This document shows, piece by piece, positions 8,842-18,078 of a stretch of 64,000 nt of DNA. Every line of letters begins with the position of its first letter. The stretch's first letter is position 1. The notes under the pieces are model-generated. The model was not told the origin of the DNA and made no database searches. It was given only the letters and a program-made list of their open reading frames with translations. The DNA is from Streptomyces tibetensis (lineage in GTDB: Bacteria; Actinomycetota; Actinomycetes; Streptomycetales; Streptomycetaceae). The stretch covers positions 284,625 through 348,624 of the forward strand of contig NZ_SZVW01000007.1 of assembly GCF_007655005.1 (NCBI RefSeq), written 5' to 3'. The position numbers and the translations under genes are program-made.

Positions 8842-8876
8842 GAAGGGCCGTCACACCCGGGGTGTGACGGCCCTTC
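8842..8876. terminator. Strong bidirectional terminator
   Basis: Perfect inverted repeat with 16-nt arms (GAAGGGCCGTCACACC / GGTGTGACGGCCCTTC) and a 3-nt loop, between two convergent genes and 2 bp after the first one's stop. Confidence 0.92.
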
Positions 8877-8898
8877 TCCCGATGACGGACGGCGGCGA

Positions 8899-10437
8899 TC
8901 AGTGAACGTCGCCCATCAGGGACTTGACCTGCCTGCGGTACATGTACACCGCGAGACCGGCGAGCACCGCGAGCACCGCCTCCGCGGCGACCGCACCGGT
9001 GCCGCTCAGGTCCACGCCGCCGACGGCCGGGTTGGAGAGCAGACCCGTCACCGAGTCACCCGCCGTGACCGCGAGGAACCAGACGCCCATCATCTGGCTG
9101 GCGTACTTCGCCGGGGCCATCTTCGTCGTCACGGACAGGCCGACCGGCGAGAGGCACAGCTCACCCACGGTCTGGATCAGGTAGATGCCCACCAGCCACA
9201 TCGGGCTGACCAGCGTGTCGCCGCCGGCCATGCCCAGCGGCAGCAGGAAGAAGAAGAACGAGACACCGATGAAGAACAGCGCCGCGGCGAACTTGGCGAC
9301 GGTGCTCGGCTCCTTGCCCTTGCGGTTCAGCCACAGCCAGAACCAGGCGAAGACCGGGGCCAGCGCCATGATGAACACCGGGTTCAGCGACTGGTACCAG
9401 GAGGACGGGAAGTCGAAGCCGAGCAGCGAGCCGGAAGCCTTCGTCTCGCCGAACGCCTGAACCGTGGATCCGCCCTGGTCGTAGATCATCCAGAACGCGG
9501 CGGCCGCGACGAAGAACCAGATGTAGCCGGTCATCTTCGACTGCTCGACCGTGCTGAGTTCCTTGTCCCGCTTGATCCGGATCAGCACGCCGGCCGGGAT
9601 GACCAGGCCGATGACCGTCAGCGGGATCATCGCCCAGTTCAGGGTGAAGTGGCCGGTGAACGCGACGGCGCCGTAGAAGACGGTCGCGACGATCAGCCAC
9701 AGCAGGCCCTTGCGCAGCCACGACGCGCGCTCCTCGGCCGCCAGCGGCTTGGGCACGACGTTGCTCTGCGGGCTGAGGTTGCGGGTGCCGAGGAGGAAGG
9801 CGATGAGGCCGATGCCCATGCCGACCGCGGCCAGGCCGAAGCCGAGGTGCCAGCTGACCTGCTGGCCGACGGTGCCGATGATCAGCGGCGCGAAGAAGGC
9901 ACCCATGTTGATGCCCATGTAGAAGATCGTGAAGCCGCCGTCACGGCGCGGGTCGTCCGGGCCGTCGTAGAGGTGGCCGACCATCGTGGAGATGTTGGCC
10001 TTCAGCAGGCCGGAGCCGAGCGCGACCAGGCCCAGACCGGCGAAGAAGGGCGCCTGGCCGCCGGGCAGGGCCAGCACCAGGTGGCCGGCCATGATCGTGA
10101 CGGCCGCGATCGCCACCGTCTTGCGCGGACCCCAGACGCGGTCGCCGAGCCAGCCGCCCGGCATGGCGAGCAGGTACACCATCGACAGGTACACCGAGTA
10201 GATCGCCGTCGTCGTGGCGAGGTCCATGCCCAGACCGCCGCCCATGCTGCCCTTCTTGGCGTCCGGACCGCCGGAGAGCAGGTAGACGACGAGCAGGGCC
10301 CGCATGCCGTAGAAGCTGAACCGCTCCCACATCTCGGTCATGAACAAAGTGGCCAGTCCGCGGGGGTGGCCGAAGAAGGTCTTCTCGGAACCGGGGGTGC
10401 CCGGTCGGGCCGAGTCCTTCGTCAGGCTGGACGCCAT
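8899..10437 (-). CDS. Proton-dependent oligopeptide transporter (POT/PTR family)
   Basis: A 512-residue multi-pass membrane protein of the major facilitator superfamily. The N-terminal signature FFGHPRGLATLFMTEMWERFSFYGMRALLV contains the ExxERFxYYG-like motif (here EMWERFSFYG) diagnostic of proton-coupled di- and tripeptide transporters. Later come the family motifs GGWLGDRVWGPRKTV (MFS loop 2-3) and FTIFYMGINMGAFFAPLI (the PTR2 FYxxINxG signature). Around 12-14 hydrophobic helices are visible. ATG 10437 has AAGGA 6 nt upstream; a longer frame to 10506 lacks a site. It is divergent from a two-component system that may regulate it (inference from position). Confidence 0.93.
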   Translation of the reverse strand: MASSLTKDSARPGTPGSEKTFFGHPRGLATLFMTEMWERFSFYGMRALLVVYLLSGGPDAKKGSMGGGLGMDLATTTAIYSVYLSMVYLLAMPGGWLGDRVWGPRKTVAIAAVTIMAGHLVLALPGGQAPFFAGLGLVALGSGLLKANISTMVGHLYDGPDDPRRDGGFTIFYMGINMGAFFAPLIIGTVGQQVSWHLGFGLAAVGMGIGLIAFLLGTRNLSPQSNVVPKPLAAEERASWLRKGLLWLIVATVFYGAVAFTGHFTLNWAMIPLTVIGLVIPAGVLIRIKRDKELSTVEQSKMTGYIWFFVAAAAFWMIYDQGGSTVQAFGETKASGSLLGFDFPSSWYQSLNPVFIMALAPVFAWFWLWLNRKGKEPSTVAKFAAALFFIGVSFFFFLLPLGMAGGDTLVSPMWLVGIYLIQTVGELCLSPVGLSVTTKMAPAKYASQMMGVWFLAVTAGDSVTGLLSNPAVGGVDLSGTGAVAAEAVLAVLAGLAVYMYRRQVKSLMGDVH

Positions 10438-10953
10438 GGTCGTTCCTTGCTGCTCGGGACGCGCCCCGCAGCAGCGGTGGTGCGCCCGGTGGGGGTATGC
10501 CGGCACCGGTGGGTACGGCCGTCCACCCGACGCCTTCGGGGGGTCCGCTCCGGGTCACGAAGCGGCGGGCGGTCGCCACCGGGATCCACGCCTCTACGCG
10601 CGTCGCCGCACTGCGAGGCCCGGCCACAGGTCGTTTCACGTTGGGGGCCGGCGGAAACCGGCCCGCACACAAAAGAGACCCTCAGGGCAAACGGCCTCTG
10701 AAGGTCGCCATGGTGCTACAGGCGTTGATTCACCATACGGCAGGACACCGCCCCATATGGAAGGACTTGAGACACGGATCACAGGTGTCGGGGGAACCAC
10801 ACGACCGTTTCCAAGGTCCTTACCAGGATCGCACCCCATGGGCCGAGGTTCTTACGCGTACCTCAGGCACGTAAGAGCCGCGCGTGCCGACGGTAAGAAT
10901 CAAGGGTTCTGGTCACACCCCAGCTCAGGGCGTTGCAGGTCTACCATCACCTC
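10438..10953. promoter_or_regulatory. 516-bp divergent regulatory region with clustered CTTAC/GTAAG half-sites
   Basis: This gap separates the POT transporter (leftward) from the response regulator (rightward). CTTAC occurs at 10819 and 10851 and its complement GTAAG at 10871 and 10893, making a symmetric cluster of four half-sites some 60-135 bp before the regulator start. The inner pair extends to TCTTACG/CGTAAGA. A hairpin (GGGCCGG/CCGGCCC, 10645-10664) lies nearer the transporter. No gene or known riboswitch is recognisable. Confidence 0.45.
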
Positions 10954-11631
10954 ATGACCCGTGTACTGCTCGCCGAGGACGATGCGTCCATCTCGGAGCC
11001 GCTGGCCCGTGCTCTGCGCCGGGAGGGCTACGAGGTCGAGGTCCGTGAGGACGGACCCACCGCTCTCGACGCCGGACTGCAGGGTGGCGTCGATCTGGTC
11101 GTGCTCGACCTCGGTCTGCCCGGCATGGACGGCCTGGAGGTGGCCCGTCGCCTGCGGGGCGAAGGCCACGCCATCCCGATCCTCATCCTGACCGCGCGGG
11201 CCGACGAGGTGGACACCGTCGTCGGGCTCGACGCGGGCGCCGACGACTACGTCACCAAGCCCTTCCGGCTCGCCGAGCTGCTCGCCCGGGTGCGGGCCCT
11301 GCTCCGTCGCGGTGTCTCCGAGCCGCAGCAGCCGCCCGCCACGCACGGCGTGCGCATCGACGTCGAGTCGCACCGCGCCTGGATGGGCGAGGAGGAGCTC
11401 CAGCTCACCGCCAAGGAGTTCGACCTGCTGCGGGTCCTGGTGCGCGACGCGGGCCGGGTCGTCACCCGCGACCAGCTGATGCGGGAGGTCTGGGACACGA
11501 CCTGGTGGTCGTCGACCAAGACCCTCGACATGCACATCTCCTGGCTGCGCAAGAAGCTCGGCGACGACGCGGCCAACCCCCGCTACATCGCCACCGTGCG
11601 CGGTGTGGGTTTCCGTTTCGAGAAGAGCTGA
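10954..11631 (+). CDS. Two-component response regulator, OmpR/PhoB family
   Basis: A 225-residue regulator. The receiver domain has the acidic pair EDD (residues 8-10), phospho-acceptor Asp52 in LVVLDLGLPGMDG, the LTARA Thr and the KPF Lys. The C-terminal winged-helix domain starts about residue 127 (GVRIDVESHRAWMG) and ends with the recognition region TLDMHISWLRKKLGDDAANPRYIATVRGVGFRF. ATG 10954 begins the conserved MTRVLLAEDD; an in-frame start seven codons upstream is less plausible. The Shine-Dalgarno is weak. It is followed 28 bp later by its sensor kinase, clearly one operon. The target regulon is unknown. Confidence 0.93.
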   Translation: MTRVLLAEDDASISEPLARALRREGYEVEVREDGPTALDAGLQGGVDLVVLDLGLPGMDGLEVARRLRGEGHAIPILILTARADEVDTVVGLDAGADDYVTKPFRLAELLARVRALLRRGVSEPQQPPATHGVRIDVESHRAWMGEEELQLTAKEFDLLRVLVRDAGRVVTRDQLMREVWDTTWWSSTKTLDMHISWLRKKLGDDAANPRYIATVRGVGFRFEKS

Positions 11632-11659
11632 GCCGCGAGGCGGGCTCGGGTAACAGGAC

Positions 11660-12937
11660 ATGCGTCGCCGATTGATCCAGTCCACGCTCGCCGTGGTGCT
11701 CGTCGTGATCGCCGTCTTCGGCGTCTCCCTCGTCATCGTCGAGACCCGGACGATCAGCAACAGCGCCCAGGAGCGGGTGGACTCCGAGGCGGTCCGGCTG
11801 GCCAGCATCGTCGACAGCAGGCTCTTCGGGGCGCAGCAGGTCGACGCGGAGGTGCTGCGCGAGCAGGTCACCCAGAACCGCTACTACGCGGTGATCCGCA
11901 TCCCCGGCGAGTCGCCCATCGAGGTCGGGAGCAGGCCGGACGGTGACGTCATCACCGCGACCGCGCCCGGCGAGGAGGGCGAGACGGTCACCGTCCAGGA
12001 ACCGCGCTCCTCGGTGACCCGTGAGGTCGGCCGGACGCTGCTGATCATCGCGCTGGTCGCGCTGCTGGCGGTGGTGGCCGCGGTGCTGCTGGCCGTCCGC
12101 CAGGCGAACCGGCTGGCGTCGCCGCTGACCGACCTCGCGGAGACGGCCGAGCGGCTCGGCTCGGGCGATCCGCGGCCCCGGCACAAGCGGTACGGGGTGC
12201 CCGAGCTGGACCGGGTGGCGGACGTGCTGGACGGCTCCGCCGAGCGCATCGCCCGCATGCTGACCGCCGAACGCCGGCTGGCCGCGGACGCCTCCCACCA
12301 GCTGCGCACGCCCCTCACGGCGCTGTCGATGCGGCTGGAGGAGATCACCCTCACCGACGACCCGGACACGGTGAAGGAGGAGGCGACGATCGCGCTGACG
12401 CAGGTCGAGCGGCTCACGGACGTCGTGGAGCGGCTGCTGACGAACTCCCGCGATCCGCGCACCGGCTCCGCCGTCTCCTTCGACCTCGACGAGGTCATCC
12501 AGCAGCAGCTCGCGGAGTGGCGGCCGGCGTACCGCAGCGCGGGGCGGGCGATCGTCAGCTCCGGCAAACGGCATCTGCGCGCGGTGGGCACGCCCGGCGC
12601 GGTCGCGCAGGTCCTGGCCGCGCTGATCGAGAACTCCCTCATGCACGGCGGCGGCACGGTGGCCCTGCGCACCCGCGTCACCGGCAACCAGGCGGTCATC
12701 GAGGTCACGGACGAGGGCCCGGGCATCCCCGCCGATCTCGGCGCCCGCATCTTCGAACGGGCGATCAGCGGCCGCAACTCCACGGGCATCGGCCTGGCGG
12801 TCGCCCGCGACCTGGCAGAGGCCGACGGCGGCCGCCTGGAGATGCTCCAGACCAAACCGCCGGTCTTCGGCCTGTTCCTGTCCCGTACCCCGCTGCAGAA
12901 GCTCGCGGACGACGCCGAGGAGCCGATGGTCCGCTAG
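11660..12937 (+). CDS. Two-component sensor histidine kinase
   Basis: A 425-residue membrane kinase. A first transmembrane helix covers about residues 8-27, followed by a short extracytoplasmic sensor region of roughly 90 residues (Gln/Glu-rich, no recognised fold), a second helix (LLIIALVALLAVVAAVLLAV) and a HAMP linker. The dimerisation domain has the phospho-His motif ADASHQLRTPL, and the ATPase domain has the N-box ENSLMHGG, G1 DEGPGIP and G2 STGIGLAVARDLAEADGG. It is cotranscribed with the response regulator. The kinase and GtrA-like genes converge with only 19 bp between them and no obvious hairpin. Confidence 0.92.
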   Translation: MRRRLIQSTLAVVLVVIAVFGVSLVIVETRTISNSAQERVDSEAVRLASIVDSRLFGAQQVDAEVLREQVTQNRYYAVIRIPGESPIEVGSRPDGDVITATAPGEEGETVTVQEPRSSVTREVGRTLLIIALVALLAVVAAVLLAVRQANRLASPLTDLAETAERLGSGDPRPRHKRYGVPELDRVADVLDGSAERIARMLTAERRLAADASHQLRTPLTALSMRLEEITLTDDPDTVKEEATIALTQVERLTDVVERLLTNSRDPRTGSAVSFDLDEVIQQQLAEWRPAYRSAGRAIVSSGKRHLRAVGTPGAVAQVLAALIENSLMHGGGTVALRTRVTGNQAVIEVTDEGPGIPADLGARIFERAISGRNSTGIGLAVARDLAEADGGRLEMLQTKPPVFGLFLSRTPLQKLADDAEEPMVR

Positions 12938-12956
12938 GGCCGTGGGCTCCGAAGGG

Positions 12957-13454
12957 CTACGGCACCTGCTGCTTCGTCTTCTCGGGGTCGGCGGGCCCGG
13001 ACCGGGCCGACGCCGGTGCCGCCTCCCTGGCGGGCAGCGCGCGGAAGACCCAGGAGCGGTAGGACCAGAAGCGGAACAGGGTCGCGATGCCGATGCCCAG
13101 GAACTTGAAGACGTTGTTCTGGAGCGGGGTGTTCCAGCCGAAGCCGTACGTGGCCGCGTACAGGACGCCGTTCTCGATGACCAGGCCGATCGCGCTGAAC
13201 AGCAGGAAGAGAGTCATCTCACGCGTGCGGCGGCTCTTGTCGCGGTCGCGGTACGTGAAGTAGCGGAAGCCGACGTAGTTGAAGACGATCGCGACGACGG
13301 TCGCGATCACGCTCGCGCGGACCACCTGGAGGTCGGTGGTGTGCCGCACCAGGTTGAAGACGAGGAGGTTGACCAGCACCCCCGCACCGCCCACCGCGCC
13401 GAACTTGGCGACTTCGCGGACGATCCGTCGGAGCCGGGAGGCACCATGTCCCAT
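12957..13454 (-). CDS. GtrA-like membrane protein
   Basis: A 165-residue protein with the four transmembrane helices of the GtrA/DPMS family: about residues 15-36 (FGAVGGAGVLVNLLVFNLV), 45-66 (IATVVAIVFNYVGFRYFTY), 80-101 and 110-135. The motif NYVGFRYFTYRD is characteristic. Members are thought to flip polyprenyl-linked sugars or to assist dolichol-phosphate-mannose type synthases, which fits a region rich in envelope-glycan genes. The C terminus is a hydrophilic tail ending in KTKQQVP. It is divergent from purK, with start sites 163 bp apart. Confidence 0.88.
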   Translation of the reverse strand: MGHGASRLRRIVREVAKFGAVGGAGVLVNLLVFNLVRHTTDLQVVRASVIATVVAIVFNYVGFRYFTYRDRDKSRRTREMTLFLLFSAIGLVIENGVLYAATYGFGWNTPLQNNVFKFLGIGIATLFRFWSYRSWVFRALPAREAAPASARSGPADPEKTKQQVP

Positions 13455-13617
13455 GGTCGTACAGGCCCCCGTCCGTTCGTCGGCGTCAACCCAGCCATGC
13501 TAACCACCCTCCCGCGCGATCTTCCTGCGGATGCCGGTGGGCGGCCGGAGACGGTCCGGGCGGGGCCGGGGAGGGACAGGAAACCGGCCACCCTGGCGCG
13601 GCCGATACCCTGGGGGC

Positions 13618-14757
13618 GTGACGTTCCCGGTAGTCGGCATGGTCGGCGGTGGCCAGCTCGCTCGTATGACACACGAGGCGGGCATCCCGCTGGGCATCAG
13701 GTTCAAGCTCCTCAGTGACACCCCGCAGGACTCCGCTGCGCAGGTCGTGAGCGATGTCGTCATCGGCGACTATCGCGACCTCGACACGCTGCGCGAGTTC
13801 GCCCGGGGGTGCGATGTGATCACCTTCGATCACGAACACGTACCCACCGAGCACCTCAGGGCCCTGGAGGCGGACGGCATCCCCGTCCGCCCCGGCCCCG
13901 ACGCGCTCGTGCACGCCCAGGACAAGGGGGTGATGCGCGCGAAGCTCGACGCGATCGGCGTCCCCTGCCCCAGACACAGGATCGTCTCCGATCCGCAGGA
14001 CGTGGCCGCCTTCGCGGCCGAGGGCGACGGATTCCCGGTCGTCCTCAAGACCGTCCGCGGCGGCTACGACGGCAAGGGCGTATGGGTCGTCGACTCGGTC
14101 GAGGAGGCCGCAGACCCCTTCAAGGCCGGGGTCCCCGTGCTCGCCGAGGAGAAGGTCGACTTCCTGCGCGAGCTCGCCGCCAACGTCGTGCGCTCCCCGC
14201 ACGGCCAGGCCGTCGCCTACCCGGTCGTGGAGTCCCGCCAGGTGGGCGGCGTCTGCGACACGGTCATCGCCCCGGCGCCCGACCTCGACGAGGCCCTCGC
14301 CCTGGAGGCCTCCGAGATGGCGCTGAACATCGCCAAGGAGCTCGGCGTCGTCGGCCACCTCGCGGTCGAGCTGTTCCAGACCCGCGACGGACGCCTCCTC
14401 GTCAACGAGCTCGCGATGCGCCCGCACAACTCCGGTCACTGGTCGATGGACGGTGCCGTCACCAGCCAGTTCGCCAACCATGTGCGGGCCGTCCTGGACC
14501 TCCCGCTCGGCGATCCGCGCCCGCGCGCCCCGTGGACGGTCATGGTCAACGTCCTCGGCGGCGACTACCCGGACATGTACTCCGCGTACCTGCACTGCAT
14601 GGCCCGCGACCCCCAGCTCAAGATCCACATGTACGGCAAGGACGTGAAGCCCGGCCGCAAGGTCGGACACGTCAACACCTACGGCGACGACCTGGACGAC
14701 GTGCTGGAGCGCGCCCGTCACGCAGCCGGCTACCTGAGAGGCACCATCACCGAATGA
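13618..14757 (+). CDS. purK: 5-(carboxyamino)imidazole ribonucleotide synthase
   Basis: A 379-residue ATP-grasp enzyme that carboxylates aminoimidazole ribonucleotide with bicarbonate and ATP, giving N5-CAIR in purine biosynthesis. The N terminus [17 protein letters not shown] fits PurK, the ATP-grasp core has [15 protein letters not shown], and the active-site region has [26 protein letters not shown] 13618 places the protein at the conserved [10 protein letters not shown]; upstream sequence in the same frame is Arg/Gly-rich and not family-like. No strong Shine-Dalgarno is visible, so a short-leader mRNA is possible. The stop overlaps the purE start (ATGA). Confidence 0.96.
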   Translation: MTFPVVGMVGGGQLARMTHEAGIPLGIRFKLLSDTPQDSAAQVVSDVVIGDYRDLDTLREFARGCDVITFDHEHVPTEHLRALEADGIPVRPGPDALVHAQDKGVMRAKLDAIGVPCPRHRIVSDPQDVAAFAAEGDGFPVVLKTVRGGYDGKGVWVVDSVEEAADPFKAGVPVLAEEKVDFLRELAANVVRSPHGQAVAYPVVESRQVGGVCDTVIAPAPDLDEALALEASEMALNIAKELGVVGHLAVELFQTRDGRLLVNELAMRPHNSGHWSMDGAVTSQFANHVRAVLDLPLGDPRPRAPWTVMVNVLGGDYPDMYSAYLHCMARDPQLKIHMYGKDVKPGRKVGHVNTYGDDLDDVLERARHAAGYLRGTITE

Positions 14758-15281
14758 GCCCTGTTGTTGGCATCGTCATGGGGTCGGACTCCGACTGGCC
14801 CGTCATGGAGGCCGCCGCCAAGGCCCTCGACGAGTTCGAGATCGCCTACGAGGTCGACGTCGTCTCCGCGCATCGCATGCCGCGCGAGATGGTCGCCTAC
14901 GGCGAGCAGGCCGACGCCCGCGGGCTCAAGGTGATCATCGCCGGGGCGGGCGGCGCCGCCCACCTGCCCGGCATGCTCGCCTCCGTGACCCCGCTGCCGG
15001 TCATCGGCGTGCCCGTGCCGCTGAAGTACCTCGACGGCATGGACAGCCTGCTGTCCATCGTGCAGATGCCGGCCGGTGTCCCGGTCGCCACGGTGTCCGT
15101 CGCCGGTGCCCGCAACGCCGGTCTGCTGGCGGCCCGCATCCTCGCCGCGCACGACGAGGACCTGCGCACCCGCATGCGCGAGTTCCAGCAGGAGCTGAAC
15201 GACCAGGCCACCGAGAAGGGCAAGCGCCTGCGCTCCAAGGTCGAGGGCGCGGGCGGCTTCGGCTTCGGCGCGGGGAAGTGA
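14754..15281 (+). CDS. purE: N5-carboxyaminoimidazole ribonucleotide mutase, class I PurE
   Basis: A 175-residue cytosolic enzyme converting N5-CAIR to 4-carboxy-AIR. It shows the PurE signatures [13 protein letters not shown] (phosphate and substrate binding), SAHRMPREM and [11 protein letters not shown] (active-site loop with His). ATG 14754 overlaps the purK stop by 4 bp, so translation is coupled and the products are equimolar partners in two successive steps. The C terminus has a charged Lys/Arg-rich tail ([10 protein letters not shown]). The stop overlaps the GTG of the next gene, a dipeptidase carried in the same operon without an obvious purine role. Confidence 0.97.
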   Translation: MSPVVGIVMGSDSDWPVMEAAAKALDEFEIAYEVDVVSAHRMPREMVAYGEQADARGLKVIIAGAGGAAHLPGMLASVTPLPVIGVPVPLKYLDGMDSLLSIVQMPAGVPVATVSVAGARNAGLLAARILAAHDEDLRTRMREFQQELNDQATEKGKRLRSKVEGAGGFGFGAGK

Positions 15282-16474
15282 CGACGATGACCTCCCAGGA
15301 GGCAGCCCGGGAACTCCTCGCCGAGTTCCCGGTCGTCGACGGCCACAACGACCTGCCCTGGGCGCTGCGCGAGCAGGTCCGCTACGACCTCGACGCCCGC
15401 GACATCGCCGCCGACCAGAGCGCCCATCTGCACACCGACATCCCCCGGCTGCGCGCGGGCGGGGTCGGCGCCCAGTACTGGTCGGTGTACGTCCGCACGG
15501 ACGCGCCCGACCCGGTCGCCGCCACCCTCGAACAGATCGACTGCGTACGGCAGCTGCTGACCCGCCACCCCGAGGACCTGCGCCCCGCGCTCACCGCCGC
15601 CGACATGGAGGCCGCGCGCGGGGAGGGCCGTATCGCCTCCCTCATGGGCGCGGAGGGCGGGCACTCCATCGCCAACTCCCTGGGCACCCTGCGCGGCCTG
15701 TACGGGCTCGGTGTGCGCTACCTCACGCTCACCCACAACGACAACGTCGACTGGGCGGACTCCGCGACCGACGAGCCGAAGGCCGGTGGCCTGACCGCGT
15801 TCGGCCGTGAGGTCGTGCGGGAGATGAACCGGCTCGGGATGCTCGTCGACCTGTCCCACGTGGCGGCGACGACCATGCGGGACGCGCTCGACGCGAGCTC
15901 GGCCCCGGTGATCTTCTCCCACTCGTCCTCACGGGCGGTGTGCGACCACCCGCGCAACATCCCGGACGACGTCCTGGAGCGGCTGCCCGCCAACGGCGGC
16001 ATCGCGATGGTGACGTTCGTGCCGAAGTTCGTGCTCCAGGCGGCCGTGGACTGGACGGCCGCGGCCGACGAGAACATGCGCGCCCACGGCTTCCACCACC
16101 TCGACACCACCGCGGAGGCCATGAAGGTCCACCGCGCCTTCGAGGAGCGGCACCCGCGGCCGGTCGCGACGGTGTCGACGGTGGCCGACCACCTGGACCA
16201 CATGCGCGAGGCCGCCGGCATCGACCACCTCGGCATCGGCGGCGACTACGACGGCACGGCCTTCACCCCCGACGGCCTCGCCGACGTCTCCGGCTACCCG
16301 AACCTCCTCGCGGAACTGCTCGACCGCGGCTGGTCCAAGGCCGATCTGGCCAAGGTGACCTGGAAGAACGCGGTCCGGGTCCTGGACGCCGCGGAGGACG
16401 TCGCCCGGGGTCTTCAGGCGACGCGGTCGCCGTCCAACGCCACGATCGAGTCGCTGGACGCGCCCGCCGGCTGA
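15278..16474 (+). CDS. Membrane-type dipeptidase, M19 family, with intact metal site
   Basis: A 398-residue homologue of renal dipeptidase. All metal-binding positions look intact: HND in [14 protein letters not shown] (residues 23-25), Glu in [10 protein letters not shown], His in DLSHVA, His in [10 protein letters not shown] and the Asp of GIGGDYDG. It would hydrolyse dipeptides with a dehydro or D residue at the second position; no signal peptide is seen, so it is cytosolic. GTG 15278 overlaps the purE stop (GTGA); ATG 15287 is an alternative. The last 61 bp overlap the 3' end of the oppositely oriented flavin oxidoreductase gene. Confidence 0.92.
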   Translation: MTTMTSQEAARELLAEFPVVDGHNDLPWALREQVRYDLDARDIAADQSAHLHTDIPRLRAGGVGAQYWSVYVRTDAPDPVAATLEQIDCVRQLLTRHPEDLRPALTAADMEAARGEGRIASLMGAEGGHSIANSLGTLRGLYGLGVRYLTLTHNDNVDWADSATDEPKAGGLTAFGREVVREMNRLGMLVDLSHVAATTMRDALDASSAPVIFSHSSSRAVCDHPRNIPDDVLERLPANGGIAMVTFVPKFVLQAAVDWTAAADENMRAHGFHHLDTTAEAMKVHRAFEERHPRPVATVSTVADHLDHMREAAGIDHLGIGGDYDGTAFTPDGLADVSGYPNLLAELLDRGWSKADLAKVTWKNAVRVLDAAEDVARGLQATRSPSNATIESLDAPAG

Positions 16475-17553
16475 GCGTCGAGGGCGGGGTAGTCGGTGTA
16501 GCCGGTCGCCCCGCCCACGTACATGAAGGAGCCCTCGCGCATCGCGTTCAGCGGTGCGCCCGTCCGCAGCCGCGTCACCAGGTCGGGGTTGGCGAGGAAG
16601 GGGCGGCCCAGCGCGATCAGGTCGGCCCCGGCGGCCAGCAGCGCCCCGGAAGCCCGGTGCACCTCCTGCGTGGAGACCTCCTTCAGTACCGGATTGCCGA
16701 TCAGCACGCCCGGCCAGGCGGTGCGTACGTTCCGGAACACCGCCGTGTCCGGGTCGGCGTGCACCAGGTGCAGATAGGCGAGCCCCAGCCCGCCGAGCCG
16801 CTCGGCGAGCGCCGGGTAGAGCTCGTCGGTCTCGCCCTCCGCGATGCCGTTGACGGTGTTGCCGGGGGAGACCCGCAGCCCCGTCCGCTCCGCACCGATC
16901 TCGGCGGCCACCGCCTCGCTCACCTCGGCGGTGAACCGGATCCGGGCGGCGACGGAGCCGCCGTAGCCGTCGGTGCGGAGGTTGGTGTTGCGGGCGAGGA
17001 ACTGGTGCGGCAGATGGCCGTTGGCGGAGTGCACCTCCACCCCCTCGAACCCGGCGTCCAGGGCGTTGCGCGCGGCCTTCGCGAAGTCGGCGACGGTGGT
17101 GCGGATGTCCTCGGCGGTCATCTCCCGGGGGACGACGGACGGCAGGCGCCCCTGTGGCGTGTGGATCGTCTCGGGCAGTGGGACGGGCGAGGGCGCCAGC
17201 GGCGTGAGTCCGCTGGTCGCGGGGTGGCCGACCCGGCCGCCGTGCTGGAGCTGCAGGAACATCCGCCCGCCCGCGTCCCGCACTGCATCGGTGACCCGCC
17301 GCCAGCCGGCCACGTGCGCCGGGCTGTGGATGGCCGTGATGTTCGGGTACGTCTGACCGGCCGCATTCGGCGTCGAGGCCTCGGCGATGATCAGCCCGGC
17401 CGAGGCCCGCTGGGCGTAGTACGTGGCCATGAGCGGGGTCGCGGTGCCGTCGGCCTCGGCCCGGTTCCTGGTCAGCGGAGCCATCACCAGACGGCTGGGC
17501 AGGTCCAGCCCGGGCAGCCGAGCCGGTTCGAAGAGCGCTGTCGAGTACGTCAT
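16414..17553 (-). CDS. Old Yellow Enzyme-family NADH:flavin oxidoreductase / ene-reductase
   Basis: A 379-residue FMN-dependent TIM-barrel enzyme. Signatures are [12 protein letters not shown] at the N terminus, [11 protein letters not shown] (substrate pocket), [16 protein letters not shown] (the HxxN substrate-activating pair) and [11 protein letters not shown]. It would reduce activated C=C bonds of enones, nitro compounds or toxic electrophiles. It is divergent from a MerR regulator, and a 24-bp palindrome sits between them, so induction by electrophiles or oxidants is likely (inference). Its 3' end overlaps that of the dipeptidase gene by 61 bp, coding on both strands. Confidence 0.94.
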   Translation of the reverse strand: MTYSTALFEPARLPGLDLPSRLVMAPLTRNRAEADGTATPLMATYYAQRASAGLIIAEASTPNAAGQTYPNITAIHSPAHVAGWRRVTDAVRDAGGRMFLQLQHGGRVGHPATSGLTPLAPSPVPLPETIHTPQGRLPSVVPREMTAEDIRTTVADFAKAARNALDAGFEGVEVHSANGHLPHQFLARNTNLRTDGYGGSVAARIRFTAEVSEAVAAEIGAERTGLRVSPGNTVNGIAEGETDELYPALAERLGGLGLAYLHLVHADPDTAVFRNVRTAWPGVLIGNPVLKEVSTQEVHRASGALLAAGADLIALGRPFLANPDLVTRLRTGAPLNAMREGSFMYVGGATGYTDYPALDAQPAGASSDSIVALDGDRVA

Positions 17554-17565
17554 GCCGGTACGCTA

Positions 17566-17589
17566 GAACCTGACACTCATGTCAGATTC
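17566..17589. promoter_or_regulatory. Palindromic MerR-type operator
   Basis: 24-bp dyad with arms GAACCTGACA and TGTCAGATTC around CTCA (one mismatched pair). It lies 12 bp upstream of the oxidoreductase start and 17 bp before the MerR-family start. MerR-family activators typically bind such dyads within a long promoter spacer. Confidence 0.7.
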
Positions 17590-17606
17590 AAGTCCGGGGG
17601 TGGCAC

Positions 17607-17966
17607 GTGCGGATCGGTGAACTGGCCCGGCGCACCGGCGTGAGCGAGCGGTCGCTGCGCTACTACGAGAAGCGGGGGATGCTGTTCGCCGAGCGCACCC
17701 CGGGCGGGCACCGGGAGTACCCGGAGGCGGCCGTGGACCGGGTCATCCGGATCCAGGAGCTGTTCGCGGCGGGACTGGGCAGCGAGAAGATCGTCCAGTT
17801 GCTGCCCTGCATGCGGGACACCGACGGCGGCCCCTCCGCCGTCGCCACCCCGGAGCTCGTGGGCGACCTCACCGCCGAGCGGGCCCGCATCGACCGGATG
17901 ATCGCCGATCTCGTCCGCTCGCGGGACACCCTGGACGAGGTGATCGAGGCCGCCCGGCTGTCCTGA
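17607..17966 (+). CDS. MerR-family transcriptional regulator
   Basis: A 119-residue regulator. The N-terminal winged helix is classic: MRIGELARRTGVSERSLRYYEKRGML, then the HREY wing region. A coiled-coil dimerisation helix follows (ELVGDLTAERARIDRMIADLVRSRDTLDEVIEA). No C-terminal Cys cluster is present (the only Cys is in LLPCMRD), so it is more likely a small-molecule or redox-responsive member than a metal sensor. GTG 17607 follows GGGGGTGG. It is divergent from the Old Yellow Enzyme gene and should control both through the intervening dyad (inference). Confidence 0.93.
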   Translation: MRIGELARRTGVSERSLRYYEKRGMLFAERTPGGHREYPEAAVDRVIRIQELFAAGLGSEKIVQLLPCMRDTDGGPSAVATPELVGDLTAERARIDRMIADLVRSRDTLDEVIEAARLS

Positions 17967-18078
17967 GGGCATCCGCGCGCGAGGCCGGCACCGTACTCCG
18001 AACGCCCCGCCCACCAGGAACCACATCCCGCTCCGTGCGACGGTGACCGTACCTCACGAACGACCGTACGGAGCCGCC

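Noticed and set aside
13455..13617. Purine riboswitch before purK
   Set aside because: No conserved riboswitch core; the gap is only a short divergent promoter region.
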